DNA of 9,396 nt from Pseudomonadota bacterium (GCA_027295475.1 JAPUKV010000211.1:1-9396), one strand, 5' to 3'; positions 1 to 7,364 are shown, counted from the first letter of the stretch. Translations and numbers: made by a program. Notes: generated from the sequence alone by a model not told the origin.

Positions 1-325
1 TAACGCCGCCATGGGTGTCGGCAGGCGCCCAAACCGGTTCACCGAATTTGTATGATCGCATTCGGGTGCCGCCCTTGCCGTCATTCTCGAGCCAGGCGCA
101 GGGATTGAGGTAAACGATGACGCGATCCGGATGAGCATGCATCGGTGGTGTTTCGCCGTTTCGAATCGTTGCCCTCAGTATCCGGACCCTGTCATTTTCA
201 AACGCAACGTCGTACATGTGCGGCGCGACGCGCACTGGATCCAAAGCCGATGGTATTGCCGCCGTACCCGCCACGAACAGCAACAGTAACAGCGGCAACC
301 GATATTTTGCGTTGCTCTTTCGCAT
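1..325 (-). CDS. Secreted cupin-like protein, N-terminal part (truncated by window edge)
   Basis: A minus-strand reading frame opens with ATG at 325-323 and stays open for 108 codons to the window edge, so the C-terminus is missing. The start is supported by a GAGGT Shine-Dalgarno sequence five bases upstream. The N-terminus looks like a signal peptide: basic residues MRKSNAKYR, then a leucine-rich core at about residues 10-19 and small residues at 21-27, so the product is probably periplasmic or lipid-associated. The mature part resembles a small single-domain cupin: a Gly-x5-His-x-His pattern at residues 57-65 (His63 and His65), then a second block at 95-105 with Gly95, Pro101 and His105, the spacing of cupin motif 2. 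These histidines would bind a metal. The usual motif-1 glutamate is not obvious. The gene lies 64 bases after fadD on the same strand and may be cotranscribed. The substrate is unknown and I assign no symbol. Confidence 0.6.
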   Translation of the reverse strand, partial: MRKSNAKYRLPLLLLLFVAGTAAIPSALDPVRVAPHMYDVAFENDRVRILRATIRNGETPPMHAHPDRVIVYLNPCAWLENDGKGGTRMRSYKFGEPVWAPADTHGGV

Positions 326-330
326 GGTTG

Positions 331-335
331 ACCTC
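331..335 (-). promoter_or_regulatory. Ribosome binding site for the cupin-like gene
   Basis: The minus strand reads GAGGT followed by CAACC and then ATG at 325. The five-base spacing is a little short but usable. This site, together with the signal peptide directly downstream, fixes the start of the partial gene. Confidence 0.5.
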
Positions 336-389
336 GTCAATGTTCGAGCGCCCGTCGGGCGACGGTTCGCGATCAGCCTGTCGGACGGA

Positions 390-2054
390 TCACTCTTCAC
401 GTAACTCGCGTCTCAGTATCTTCCCGACATTCGTCTTCGGCAGATCGTCGCGGAATTCGATTTCTTTGGGCACCTTGTACCCGGTCAGATTTTCCCTGCA
501 GTAACGCACGATATCGTTGGCGGTGACTGACTCGTCGCTCTTTACGACATAAAGCTTGACGGTTTCCCCCGATCTTTCGTTGGGTATGCCGATGGCGGCA
601 GCCTCGAGCACGCCGTCCATTTCGACGACAACGCCCTCGATCTCGTTCGGGTAAACATTGAAACCGGATACGAGAATCATGTCCTTCTTGCGATCCTCTA
701 TATAGACGAATCCGCCCTCATCCATGCGACCAATGTCTCCGCTGCGGAACCAGCCGCCCGGCAACATGACTAAAGCCGTTTCCTCCGGCCTTTGCCAGTA
801 CCCCTCCATGACCTGAGGGCCCCGTATGCAAATCTCGCCCAGGTCGCCGAGTGGAACATCGGCACCGTCATCGTCGCAAATACGGACTTCGGTCGATGGA
901 ATTGGCAAGCCGATCGTGCCCGTGAATTCCTCGCTTTGCAGAGGAACGACGATCGCGGTCGGCGACGTCTCAGTCAGACCATAGCCTTGAATGATTGTCG
1001 TGCCCGTAACCTCTTTCCATTGTCTTGCGACTGCCTCCTGAACAGCCATGCCACCGCCGATGGTGAGTCGCAGGGAGGTAAAATCCAGATCGGCAAATCC
1101 GCGCGTATTCAAGAGTGCGGTGAAAAGCGTATTCACACCGGTGAAGTAAACGAATTGGTGACGGGAAAGCTCTTTGACGAACGCGGGAAAATCTCGTGGA
1201 TTAGTAATTAATATGTTTTCGCCGCCTTTATGTATTATCGCCAGACAATTGCTCTGTAAAGAGAAGATGTGATAGAGCGGCAATGCGGTAATGGCGACCA
1301 ACGGGACTGCATTATCGAAAATCCCCGCTTCCCATGCTTTCGCCTGGTGCACATTAAATACCAGGTTGCGATGGCTAAGCATCGCGCCCTTGGCAAGCCC
1401 CGTGGTGCCGCCTGTATATTGCAACAACGCAATGTCGGCATAACCGAGTTCAACCGTGACAAGTTCACCGTGTCGCCCGGTCTTGAGGGCCGATCGCAGC
1501 TTGACGCTGTGCGAAAGGGAATAGGGCGGAACAGCTTTCCTGATTCGCTTCAGTACGATGTTGATCAGGATATTTTTCGGAAACTTCAGAAGATCGCCAA
1601 CCTGAGTGGTGACAACATAGTCCACGCCGGTTTCGTCGATAACGTCCTCAAGCGTATGGGCGAAGTTATCGAGAACGACAATGCATCTGGCGCCCGAATC
1701 GGACAACTGGTGTTTCAGTTCGCGGGCCGTATATAAAGGGTTGACGTTAACGGCGACCAGGCCCGCGCGAAAAATTCCGCACAGGACCACCGGGTACTGC
1801 AGCACATTGGGCAGCATGATTGCCACCCGTTCACCCTTGATGAGACCCAGAGTCTGTTGCAGATAACAGGCGAATTGCATCGACAATTTATCAAGATCGC
1901 GGTAAGTCAAAGTCGTGCCCATGTTTGTAAAACACGGGCGATCCGCGAACGCCGTCAATGCCGAATCAATCAGGTCCCGGACAGACTTGGCCTCGGGCGT
2001 TGGAATTTCCTCGGGTACGCCGTCCGGGTAGGACTCAAGCCAGATTTTGTTCAC
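390..2054 (-). CDS. fadD: Long-chain-fatty-acid--CoA ligase (FadD type)
   Basis: The product is 554 residues, close to the roughly 560 of E. coli FadD. It activates long-chain fatty acids to acyl-CoA through an acyl-adenylate, at the cytoplasmic face of the inner membrane, for beta-oxidation or lipid recycling. All adenylate-forming (ANL superfamily) motifs are visible: the phosphate-binding loop YTGGTTGLAKG at residues 213-223, GYGLTET at 357-363, WFRSGD at 435-440 with the ATP-ribose aspartate, the hinge and fatty-acyl signature DRKKDMILVSGFNVYP at 454-469, and the C-terminal catalytic lysine in GKILR at Lys545. The start is GTG at 2054, chosen because GAGGAA lies nine bases upstream and the N-terminus MNKIWLESYPDGVP matches the family. 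The gene begins 30 bases after tesA on the same strand, so the two are probably cotranscribed. The family call is firm; the exact chain-length preference cannot be read from the sequence. Confidence 0.93.
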   Translation of the reverse strand: MNKIWLESYPDGVPEEIPTPEAKSVRDLIDSALTAFADRPCFTNMGTTLTYRDLDKLSMQFACYLQQTLGLIKGERVAIMLPNVLQYPVVLCGIFRAGLVAVNVNPLYTARELKHQLSDSGARCIVVLDNFAHTLEDVIDETGVDYVVTTQVGDLLKFPKNILINIVLKRIRKAVPPYSLSHSVKLRSALKTGRHGELVTVELGYADIALLQYTGGTTGLAKGAMLSHRNLVFNVHQAKAWEAGIFDNAVPLVAITALPLYHIFSLQSNCLAIIHKGGENILITNPRDFPAFVKELSRHQFVYFTGVNTLFTALLNTRGFADLDFTSLRLTIGGGMAVQEAVARQWKEVTGTTIIQGYGLTETSPTAIVVPLQSEEFTGTIGLPIPSTEVRICDDDGADVPLGDLGEICIRGPQVMEGYWQRPEETALVMLPGGWFRSGDIGRMDEGGFVYIEDRKKDMILVSGFNVYPNEIEGVVVEMDGVLEAAAIGIPNERSGETVKLYVVKSDESVTANDIVRYCRENLTGYKVPKEIEFRDDLPKTNVGKILRRELREE

Positions 2055-2063
2055 GTTATCCGC

Positions 2064-2069
2064 TTCCTC
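2064..2069 (-). promoter_or_regulatory. Ribosome binding site deciding the GTG start of fadD
   Basis: The minus strand carries GAGGAA nine bases before the GTG at 2054. This supports a GTG start for fadD within the short gap between the tesA stop and fadD. Confidence 0.6.
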
Positions 2070-2084
2070 GATGAAGCAGGCTCT

Positions 2085-2711
2085 CTAGGTTGTCGTATTT
2101 GTCTGTTCAAGTGCTTGCTGAATTATAGGCCAGGCGTTGTCGAGAAGTATCGGTTGTGCGTCGGCGTTGGGATGAATACCGTCGTCCTGCATCAGGTCCT
2201 CGTCCGTTGCGATGCCGTCCATGAAAAACTCTAGCCACGGAACATCGAGTTCACTCGCGAGCTCACGATAGACATTCTCGAACGCCCGCGTATAGCGGAC
2301 ACCATAGTTAGGGGGTATGCGGATGCCGAGAAGGACAACCGCGGCGCCGCTGGATTTGCTGCTTTCGATGATAAACTTGAGATTGCGCCGCATGCGCTCC
2401 GTGGGAATCCCGCGCAGGCCGTCGTTGCCGCCCAGTTCGAGAATGACGACTGATGGCCCGAAGCGCTCGAGGGCGCTGTGAATGCGGCTGGCGCCGCCCT
2501 CGGTCGTGTCCCCGCTTATGCTGGCGTTCACCACCTGATGTTCGTACCCTTGTCCCTGCAGCCGGGATTGCAACAAAGCGGTCCACGATTGGTCAACGTC
2601 AATGCCGAAGCCCGCGCTCAGGCTGTCGCCGAACACCAGAACGGTTGGCACTTCCGCAGCCCACGCGGGGATGGCAAGCAGAAACAAGAAAAGGGTCACC
2701 AATTTTCGCAT
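2085..2711 (-). CDS. tesA: Secreted GDSL/SGNH esterase, TesA type (acyl-CoA thioesterase I / lysophospholipase / arylesterase)
   Basis: The product is 208 residues, the usual TesA length. In this family the enzyme hydrolyses acyl thioesters, lysophospholipids and aryl esters in the periplasm. Residues 1-19 form a signal peptide ([19 protein letters not shown]), with cleavage expected after Ala18 or Ala19. The SGNH blocks are all present: GDSLSAG with nucleophile Ser30 (block I), the SGDTTEGG region with Gly67 (block II), GGND with Asn96 (block III) and DGIHPN with Asp177 and His180 (block V). The frame stays open for 79 more codons upstream, but that stretch lies antisense to the ATPase gene and would bury the signal peptide, so ATG at 2711 is preferred. 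No strong Shine-Dalgarno is seen before it. This ATG overlaps the start codon of the divergent ATPase gene. fadD follows after 30 bases, suggesting that fatty acids released here are reactivated by FadD. Confidence 0.9.
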   Translation of the reverse strand: MRKLVTLFLFLLAIPAWAAEVPTVLVFGDSLSAGFGIDVDQSWTALLQSRLQGQGYEHQVVNASISGDTTEGGASRIHSALERFGPSVVILELGGNDGLRGIPTERMRRNLKFIIESSKSSGAAVVLLGIRIPPNYGVRYTRAFENVYRELASELDVPWLEFFMDGIATDEDLMQDDGIHPNADAQPILLDNAWPIIQQALEQTNTTT

Positions 2712-3417
2712 GTCGAACCAATCAGCTAATGACAAAACGGTGCTGGCCGCGGAAAACGTCACCAAGCAGGTTATCAGCCCGGAAGGCAGTCTGACCATTC
2801 TTTCGGATGTCAGCTTCAGTGTGAACAAAGGCGAATCGATCGCGATTGTCGGTGCTTCAGGGGCAGGGAAATCCACACTGCTGGCCTTGTTGGCCGGGCT
2901 TGATCTGCCCACGGAAGGCCGGATCTGGCTGAATGGCGTCAATCTCACCGACCTGGATGAGGATGGTCGGGCGGACGTCAGGGCGGCAAATGTGGGCTTC
3001 GTGTTTCAGTCGTTTCACCTCGTGCCGTCGTTAAACGCCCTTGAGAATGTCATGTTGCCGCTCGAGTTGGCCGGCAGGGAGAGGCCCCGACAAGCGGCCT
3101 CGGAAATACTCGAACAAGTCGGTCTGGCCGATCGCTGGAGCCATTATCCGGCCCAGCTTTCCGGTGGGGAAAAGCAGCGTGTGGCGATTGCCAGGGCCTT
3201 CGCAACCGAGCCGGCAGTTCTGTTTGCCGATGAACCGACGGGGAACCTCGATAGTCGTACCGGCGATCATGTAATGGACCTGATGTTCGAGCTGAACAAG
3301 ACCTCATCGACCACGCTGATTCTCGTCACGCACGATCAGGCGCTCGCGGCGCGCTGCGAGCGCAAAATCGGTCTCGATGCGGGCTACCTCGTCTCCGACG
3401 ACAAGGCGGCCGCATGA
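2710..3417 (+). CDS. ybbA: ABC transporter ATP-binding protein, YbbA (LolD/MacB-like) family
   Basis: The product is 235 residues, close to about 228 for E. coli YbbA, and is the cytoplasmic ATPase that drives the YbbP-type permease encoded next. Visible motifs are Walker [10 protein letters not shown] (48-56), the Q-loop at Gln100 in [18 protein letters not shown] (a sequence typical of the LolD/MacB/YbbA group), signature LSGGEKQ (150-156), Walker B VLFADEP (170-176) with catalytic Glu175, the D-loop GNLDS, and switch His208 in LVTHD. I chose ATG at 2710 because the remaining N-terminus matches family length. An in-frame ATG at 2671 would add 13 basic residues and cannot be excluded. AAGGGT at 2691-2696 is a possible but rather distant ribosome site for the 2710 start. 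The gene is divergent from tesA with overlapping start codons. Its stop overlaps the permease start as ATGA, so translation of the two subunits is probably coupled. Confidence 0.9.
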   Translation: MSNQSANDKTVLAAENVTKQVISPEGSLTILSDVSFSVNKGESIAIVGASGAGKSTLLALLAGLDLPTEGRIWLNGVNLTDLDEDGRADVRAANVGFVFQSFHLVPSLNALENVMLPLELAGRERPRQAASEILEQVGLADRWSHYPAQLSGGEKQRVAIARAFATEPAVLFADEPTGNLDSRTGDHVMDLMFELNKTSSTTLILVTHDQALAARCERKIGLDAGYLVSDDKAAA

Positions 3418-5903
3418 AGGCCTTGACCTATGCAATACGAGGTTTCGGGCGCGAACTGCGTACCGGAGAAGTCCTTGTGCTGCTTGCGGCGGTTGCGCTT
3501 GCCGTGGCCGCACTGACGGCGGTCGGATTTCTGACAGATCGGATCGGGCGGGGGGTCGCGAGACAGGCCAACGAAGTACTCGCTGCCGACCTTCGCTTAC
3601 GCTCGCCAGACCCCGTGCCCAGGGAATGGCGTGACGCCGCCCTGGAGTACGCGCTGCAAACCGCCGAAACACAGACTTTTCCAAGCGTTGTTTTTGGCGG
3701 TGATTTGAGCGCGCTTGCCACCATAAAAGGTGTTAGCGATAACTACCCACTCCGCGGCAGCGTTCGTGTTTCGGACCGCTTGTTCGGAGAACAGCGCGTC
3801 GTCGACAGCATCCCGTCGCCGGGCAACGTCTGGGCAGATGGTGCATTGATGGCGCGTCTCGGGCTCGGCGTCGGTGACTATGTAACGGTGGGCAAATCGG
3901 ATCTCAGGGTCGATGCCGTTCTGACATATCGTCCGGACCAGTCAATCGGTTTTGCGTCGCTGGCGCCGTCTTTGCTTGTTAATTTAGCCGACCTGCCGGC
4001 GACCGCACTGATCAACGAAGGCAGTCGAGTTGGCTATGCCCTTCTCGTTGCCGGGGATGAGTCCGCCGTCGCCGAGTTTTATGCGGCGGTCGAAGACGAG
4101 TTACCGGAGTCGGTTCGTGTACGCAACCAGGAGGACAGCAGCCAGCGGGCGATAAATGCGACTGACCGAGCGCAGAGGTTTTTGTCTCTGACAGCAGTAA
4201 TCAGCCTGTTACTGAGTGCGGTCGCGATTGCCATGTCGGCGAGGAGATTTGCACATCGCCGAATGGATACTGTCGCTTTAATGAAAAGCCTGGGCGCAAA
4301 GCAGCGCTTCGTTATTTCTGTAAGCTCCGTGCAGATCGTGATGCTCGGCGTTCTCGGGGTCCTGATTGGCAGCGCCGTCGGGTATGCGGTGGAAAACGGC
4401 TTGACGGTGATACTTGCTGACCTGTTTGCAGGCGAACTACCGGGTGCCAGTCTCAGACCAGTAGGCCTGGCAAGCGGCAGTGCGCTGATACTGCTCGTTG
4501 GATTCGCACTGCCATCGCTTATCCAGCTTCGTAACACCCCACCGTTGCGCGTCTTGCGCCACGATGAAATGCCGCCGCCACCATCGCGGATGTTCGTCGC
4601 CGGCACCTCACTGATCGCTGTGGCCCTGCTTCTTTATCTTACAATCGGTGATGCGTTGATGCTGCTTATTGTGCTCGGCGGCATGCTTGTCATTTCTGCA
4701 GCGCTATATGGTGTCGGGCGCCTCATGGTCTCGGCCATGGGCCGTTCGCGCGGCGGCGTTGGCATTGCGTGGCGATACGGTCTTGCGAATGTCTCGCGAC
4801 GAGGGCGCGACAGCGCGGTACAGGTTGTGGCTTTTGGTCTTGGGCTCACGGTCTTGTTGCTGCTCACATTCGTGCGAACAGATTTACTTGAAGGGTGGCG
4901 ACGTACGCTCGATGAAGATGCGCCGAATCATTTTGTGATCAACATTCAAGCGCATGAGCGGGGCTCGATAGCAGAAATTTTCCAGAGCGACGGCATTGCC
5001 GCGCCGCGATTCGTGCCGCTCGTCAGGGCACGCATGACAGAGATAAACGGCGAGTCAGTCAAGACGCGCGAGTATCCGGCGGAGGATGGCCGCTGGATGG
5101 CAAACCGCGAGCAAAATCTGAGCTGGGCTGAGTCCTTGAGCCCGAGCAATGAAATTGTTGAGGGCACGTGGTGGCCACCGGACTATCAGGGCGAGCCACT
5201 CGTTTCCCTGGAAGAAGAGGCGGCCATGGAGCTTGGCGTGGGATTGGGCGATAAGCTGAGCTTTCTGGCCGCCGGTCAGGAAATTGCACTGACCGTATCG
5301 AGTATTCGACATGTCAACTGGGATTCATTTCAGCCAAATTTCTTCATGGTTCTTTCACCCGGCGCGCTGGACGGTTATCCGATGACGTTTGTTGCCAGCC
5401 TGAAAATCGAGGAACAACAAAATAATGTCTTGCTGCGACTTGTTCGTGCGCACCCCAGCGTCTCGGTCATCGACCTGGAAGCAATTCTGCAGCAGGTCAG
5501 GGGAATTATCGACAAGGCAAGTCTCGCTGTACAGGTGGTGTTTGCTTTCACAATTGCGGCCGGTGTTGCGGTACTGTTCGCGGCAGTTCAATCGACGATC
5601 GATGAGCGGCGGTTCGAGAGCGCACTACTACGGGCGCTTGGTGTCAGGCGCCGGACTGTTTTGGCCGGCGTATTGACGGAATTCGCCGCGCTGGGCTTCG
5701 CAGCAGGGCTTCTTGCGTCGGCAGGCGCCTCAATACTGGCCGCCGTCATCGCCGTACAGCTATTCGATCTCGACTACAGCTTTAATGCCATGTTGTGGGT
5801 AGGTGGTTTGGCAGGTGGGATCGTTCTTGTGTGCGCGAGCGGCTTTGTTGCGGTGCGCGGCGCAATCAATGCGCCGCCGATCGATGTGTTGCGGGCAGCA
5901 TAA
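3414..5903 (+). CDS. ybbP: FtsX-like ABC transporter permease, YbbP family
   Basis: This 829-residue inner-membrane protein is the size expected for YbbP (about 800) and about twice that of LolC or MacB-type single units, because it carries two FtsX-like halves. By eye there are ten hydrophobic segments: near 19-40, then 257-276, 303-325, 352-372, 394-412, 413-436, 467-486, 703-726, 748-783 and 793-815. Two large soluble regions, about residues 41-255 and 487-700, would face the periplasm. The FtsX coupling elements are seen twice, as VALMKSLGAKQRFV (287-300) and SALLRALGVRRRTV (736-749), and each half ends in an xxLRxLR-like tail (residues 376-382 and PPIDVLRAA at the terminus). The start overlaps the ybbA stop by four bases. 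By analogy with the family, this is a mechanotransmission-type transporter acting on membrane or periplasmic substrates, not a simple importer. The true substrate is not shown by the sequence. The neighbouring tesA supports a lipid or hydrophobic ester. Confidence 0.9.
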   Translation: MKALTYAIRGFGRELRTGEVLVLLAAVALAVAALTAVGFLTDRIGRGVARQANEVLAADLRLRSPDPVPREWRDAALEYALQTAETQTFPSVVFGGDLSALATIKGVSDNYPLRGSVRVSDRLFGEQRVVDSIPSPGNVWADGALMARLGLGVGDYVTVGKSDLRVDAVLTYRPDQSIGFASLAPSLLVNLADLPATALINEGSRVGYALLVAGDESAVAEFYAAVEDELPESVRVRNQEDSSQRAINATDRAQRFLSLTAVISLLLSAVAIAMSARRFAHRRMDTVALMKSLGAKQRFVISVSSVQIVMLGVLGVLIGSAVGYAVENGLTVILADLFAGELPGASLRPVGLASGSALILLVGFALPSLIQLRNTPPLRVLRHDEMPPPPSRMFVAGTSLIAVALLLYLTIGDALMLLIVLGGMLVISAALYGVGRLMVSAMGRSRGGVGIAWRYGLANVSRRGRDSAVQVVAFGLGLTVLLLLTFVRTDLLEGWRRTLDEDAPNHFVINIQAHERGSIAEIFQSDGIAAPRFVPLVRARMTEINGESVKTREYPAEDGRWMANREQNLSWAESLSPSNEIVEGTWWPPDYQGEPLVSLEEEAAMELGVGLGDKLSFLAAGQEIALTVSSIRHVNWDSFQPNFFMVLSPGALDGYPMTFVASLKIEEQQNNVLLRLVRAHPSVSVIDLEAILQQVRGIIDKASLAVQVVFAFTIAAGVAVLFAAVQSTIDERRFESALLRALGVRRRTVLAGVLTEFAALGFAAGLLASAGASILAAVIAVQLFDLDYSFNAMLWVGGLAGGIVLVCASGFVAVRGAINAPPIDVLRAA

Positions 5904-5906
5904 AGG
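5902..5906 (+). promoter_or_regulatory. Ribosome binding site deciding the GTG start of the Nudix gene
   Basis: AAAGG overlaps the ybbP stop codon and lies eight bases before GTG at 5915. It favours the short 140-residue Nudix product over a 180-residue frame starting at 5795, whose first 40 residues overlap ybbP and are rich in Cys, Arg and Trp, unlike a Nudix N-terminus. Confidence 0.55.
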
Positions 5907-5914
5907 CCCCGGTA

Positions 5915-6337
5915 GTGAGTGAGGTATCCAACAGGCTATCGTGCGGGGCGGTAATCGTTCGCAAGACAGATGCCGGATGGTTGACGTTGATGTTAAGGGC
6001 CTATCACAACTGGGACTTCCCTAAAGGGATTTGTGAGGCAGGCGAATCGCCGATCGATGCAGCCGTTCGAGAAGTCGGCGAAGAAACGAGTATTACCGAC
6101 CTGGAATTCGAGTGGGGCGAACGCTTCATGGAGACCGGTCCATATAGTCGCGGCAAGATTGCACGCTACTATCTGGCCAGGACGAATCAGGAATCGGTCG
6201 AAATGGGCATAGCGCCCGAACTGGGCCGCCCGGAACATCACGAATTTCGCTGGATGGATTTTGACAAGGCCTTCGATCTATCGGCGCCTCGTGTTCGCCT
6301 GGTCGTGCAATGGGCTCGTCAAATCATCGGCACGTAA
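5915..6337 (+). CDS. Nudix hydrolase, diadenosine tetraphosphatase (NUDT2-like) candidate
   Basis: The product is 140 residues, starting at GTG 5915. It is a single Nudix domain, a family that cleaves nucleoside diphosphates linked to another group, using Mg or Mn. The Nudix box spans residues 38-60: Gly38, Glu44, Arg52-Glu53 and Glu56-Glu57 are in register, but the usual glycine before the last hydrophobic residue is Ser59 (EETSI). The opening SCGAVIVRK, the HNWDFPKG block before the box and the GKIARYYLA strand after it resemble bis(5'-nucleosyl)-tetraphosphatases of the NUDT2 type more than MutT or RppH. This substrate call is inference. The gene lies 11 bases after ybbP and is probably the last gene of the ybbA-ybbP-nudix unit. 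It ends within a palindrome shared with the converging dehydrogenase gene. Family confidence is high; specificity is moderate to low. Confidence 0.85.
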   Translation: MSEVSNRLSCGAVIVRKTDAGWLTLMLRAYHNWDFPKGICEAGESPIDAAVREVGEETSITDLEFEWGERFMETGPYSRGKIARYYLARTNQESVEMGIAPELGRPEHHEFRWMDFDKAFDLSAPRVRLVVQWARQIIGT

Positions 6338-6369
6338 TTGGGGACAGACCCGGGGTCTGTCCCCAGTTA
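6335..6369. repeat. Palindrome filling the convergent Nudix/dehydrogenase junction (REP-like and/or bidirectional terminator)
   Basis: The core is a perfect inverted repeat, GGGGACAGACCC at 6340-6351 and its complement at 6353-6364, around a single G at 6352. Symmetry about the same centre continues outward to 6335 and 6369 with only one mismatched pair (6338/6366), so the TAA stop codons of both converging genes are part of the dyad. There is no T-run after either arm, so it is not a textbook intrinsic terminator. From memory, GGGGACAG-type palindromes are dispersed in many proteobacterial genomes and some are linked to REP-associated transposases, but this needs a genome-wide count. It could also block exonucleases at both mRNA 3' ends. 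Confidence 0.75.
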
Positions 6370-7326
6370 AACAACGCGGTTTCTTTTTTCGCCCTTGAGA
6401 AACGCTGCAACGTTTACCGCAAGCTCGTTGATTGCGTTCTGCCGCGCTTCCTTTGTTGCCCAGGCAACATGCGGTGTGACTATCAGATTCGGCCCGTCGT
6501 AGTCGAGAAGCGGATTGCCATCGGCAGGCGGTTCGTGCGGCAATACATCGATGGCGGCCGCGCCAATTTGCCCGGTGCCCAGCGCGGCTGCCAGTGCCGC
6601 AGAGTCGATCAGCCCACCACGCGCCGTATTAATTAGAATGGCATCTGGCTTCATCATTCGAAACTCTTTTTCGCCAAACAGGTTTTTCGTGTCATCACTC
6701 AGCGGACAGTGCAGAGTGATTACATCTGCAATACCGAGCATCTCGCGAAAGTCTGTCCTGCCGTCATCATGTTTCGCGGATATTCCCGGCCGCCTTGCGA
6801 TGAGAACGGTCATGCCGAACTCTCGGGCAATCTTTTCAACACCGTGGCCAAGCACTCCGTGGCCAACGATGCCGAGGGTCATGCCGGACAGCTCTCTGAT
6901 TGGATACTTGAGCATGCAAAATTCATCCGACTCCTGCCATTCACCGTTCCGTACAATTTCCGCGTACCGGCTGATGTTGTGCGTGAAGTGCAGAAGCACG
7001 GCAAAGACATGCTCTACTACTGACTGGGTGCAATACGCGCGAATATTGCAGACGGCTATGCCGTACTTGTCTGCCCCGCACAAGTCGACATTATCTGTGC
7101 CTGTTGCAGTGAGACCGATGAAGCGAAGTGACTTCGCACCGCTCAACGTCTCGTCGTCAAACCTGATCTTGTTTGTGAAGACGAATTGCGCGTCCTTGAC
7201 TCGCTCTGCGGTCAGCTCTTCCGGCGTGACATCGAAGAACTTCAGTTCAGGCAGCAGATCGGTGAGGGGTGACGGATCGAGATCGTCGGGACCCATCGTC
7301 GCGAAGTCAAGAAACACGGCTTTCAT
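6367..7326 (-). CDS. D-2-hydroxyacid dehydrogenase, glycerate dehydrogenase / hydroxypyruvate reductase (HprA-like)
   Basis: This 319-residue cytoplasmic NAD(P)-dependent oxidoreductase belongs to the D-2-hydroxyacid dehydrogenase family (usual length 310-330). It probably interconverts D-glycerate and hydroxypyruvate or reduces glyoxylate. The Rossmann dinucleotide loop is GHGVLG at 155-160. Catalytic residues fit the family: Arg236 in NTARGGLID, Glu265 in DVLPHEPP and His286 in TPHVAW. The opening MKAVFLDFATMGPDDLDPSPL and the PHEPPADGNPLL segment resemble proteins annotated as glycerate dehydrogenases. The start is ATG at 7326; no clear Shine-Dalgarno is visible, and the leader is AT-rich. 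The gene is divergent from the YcgN-like gene (38-base gap) and converges on the Nudix gene, its stop codon falling within the junction palindrome. Other 2-ketoacid substrates cannot be excluded, so no symbol is given. Confidence 0.87.
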   Translation of the reverse strand: MKAVFLDFATMGPDDLDPSPLTDLLPELKFFDVTPEELTAERVKDAQFVFTNKIRFDDETLSGAKSLRFIGLTATGTDNVDLCGADKYGIAVCNIRAYCTQSVVEHVFAVLLHFTHNISRYAEIVRNGEWQESDEFCMLKYPIRELSGMTLGIVGHGVLGHGVEKIAREFGMTVLIARRPGISAKHDDGRTDFREMLGIADVITLHCPLSDDTKNLFGEKEFRMMKPDAILINTARGGLIDSAALAAALGTGQIGAAAIDVLPHEPPADGNPLLDYDGPNLIVTPHVAWATKEARQNAINELAVNVAAFLKGEKRNRVV

Positions 7327-7364
7327 GGTTATTTCAGTTATTATTCATTGTGGAGACACCGACG
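7327..7364. promoter_or_regulatory. Short AT-rich divergent intergenic region, possible promoters
   Basis: The 38-base gap between the divergent dehydrogenase and YcgN-like genes begins with a segment (7327-7350) that is about three-quarters A+T, clearly above the surroundings. TATTAT-like and AATAAT-like hexamers occur on the two strands, but no convincing -35 boxes can be placed within the gap. Any complete promoters would extend into the opposite coding region. Confidence 0.3.
7352..7355 (+). promoter_or_regulatory. Ribosome binding site of the YcgN-like gene
   Basis: GGAG lies nine bases before ATG at 7365. It selects this start over an in-frame ATG at 7269 that lies antisense within the dehydrogenase gene and would add 32 residues without family similarity. 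Confidence 0.6.

Noticed and set aside
349..361. Small palindrome CGCCCGTCGGGCG in the fadD to cupin gap, considered as a terminator
   Set aside because: Arms are only six bases around one base and no T-run follows on either strand, so it is not enough to call a terminator or operator.
2712..2948. A 79-codon N-terminal extension of TesA in the same open frame
   Set aside because: It runs antisense through the ybbA Walker A region, shows no similarity to TesA and would bury the signal peptide.
4079..4606. Minus-strand frame of 175 codons within ybbP
   Set aside because: It is antisense to membrane segments of the permease and has no domain pattern or ribosome site; it is explained by codon bias of the real gene.
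5795..5914. Forty-residue N-terminal extension of the Nudix protein overlapping ybbP
   Set aside because: Composition is unlike a protein N-terminus (Cys/Arg/Trp-rich, ybbP shifted frame), and a good AAAGG site precedes GTG at 5915.
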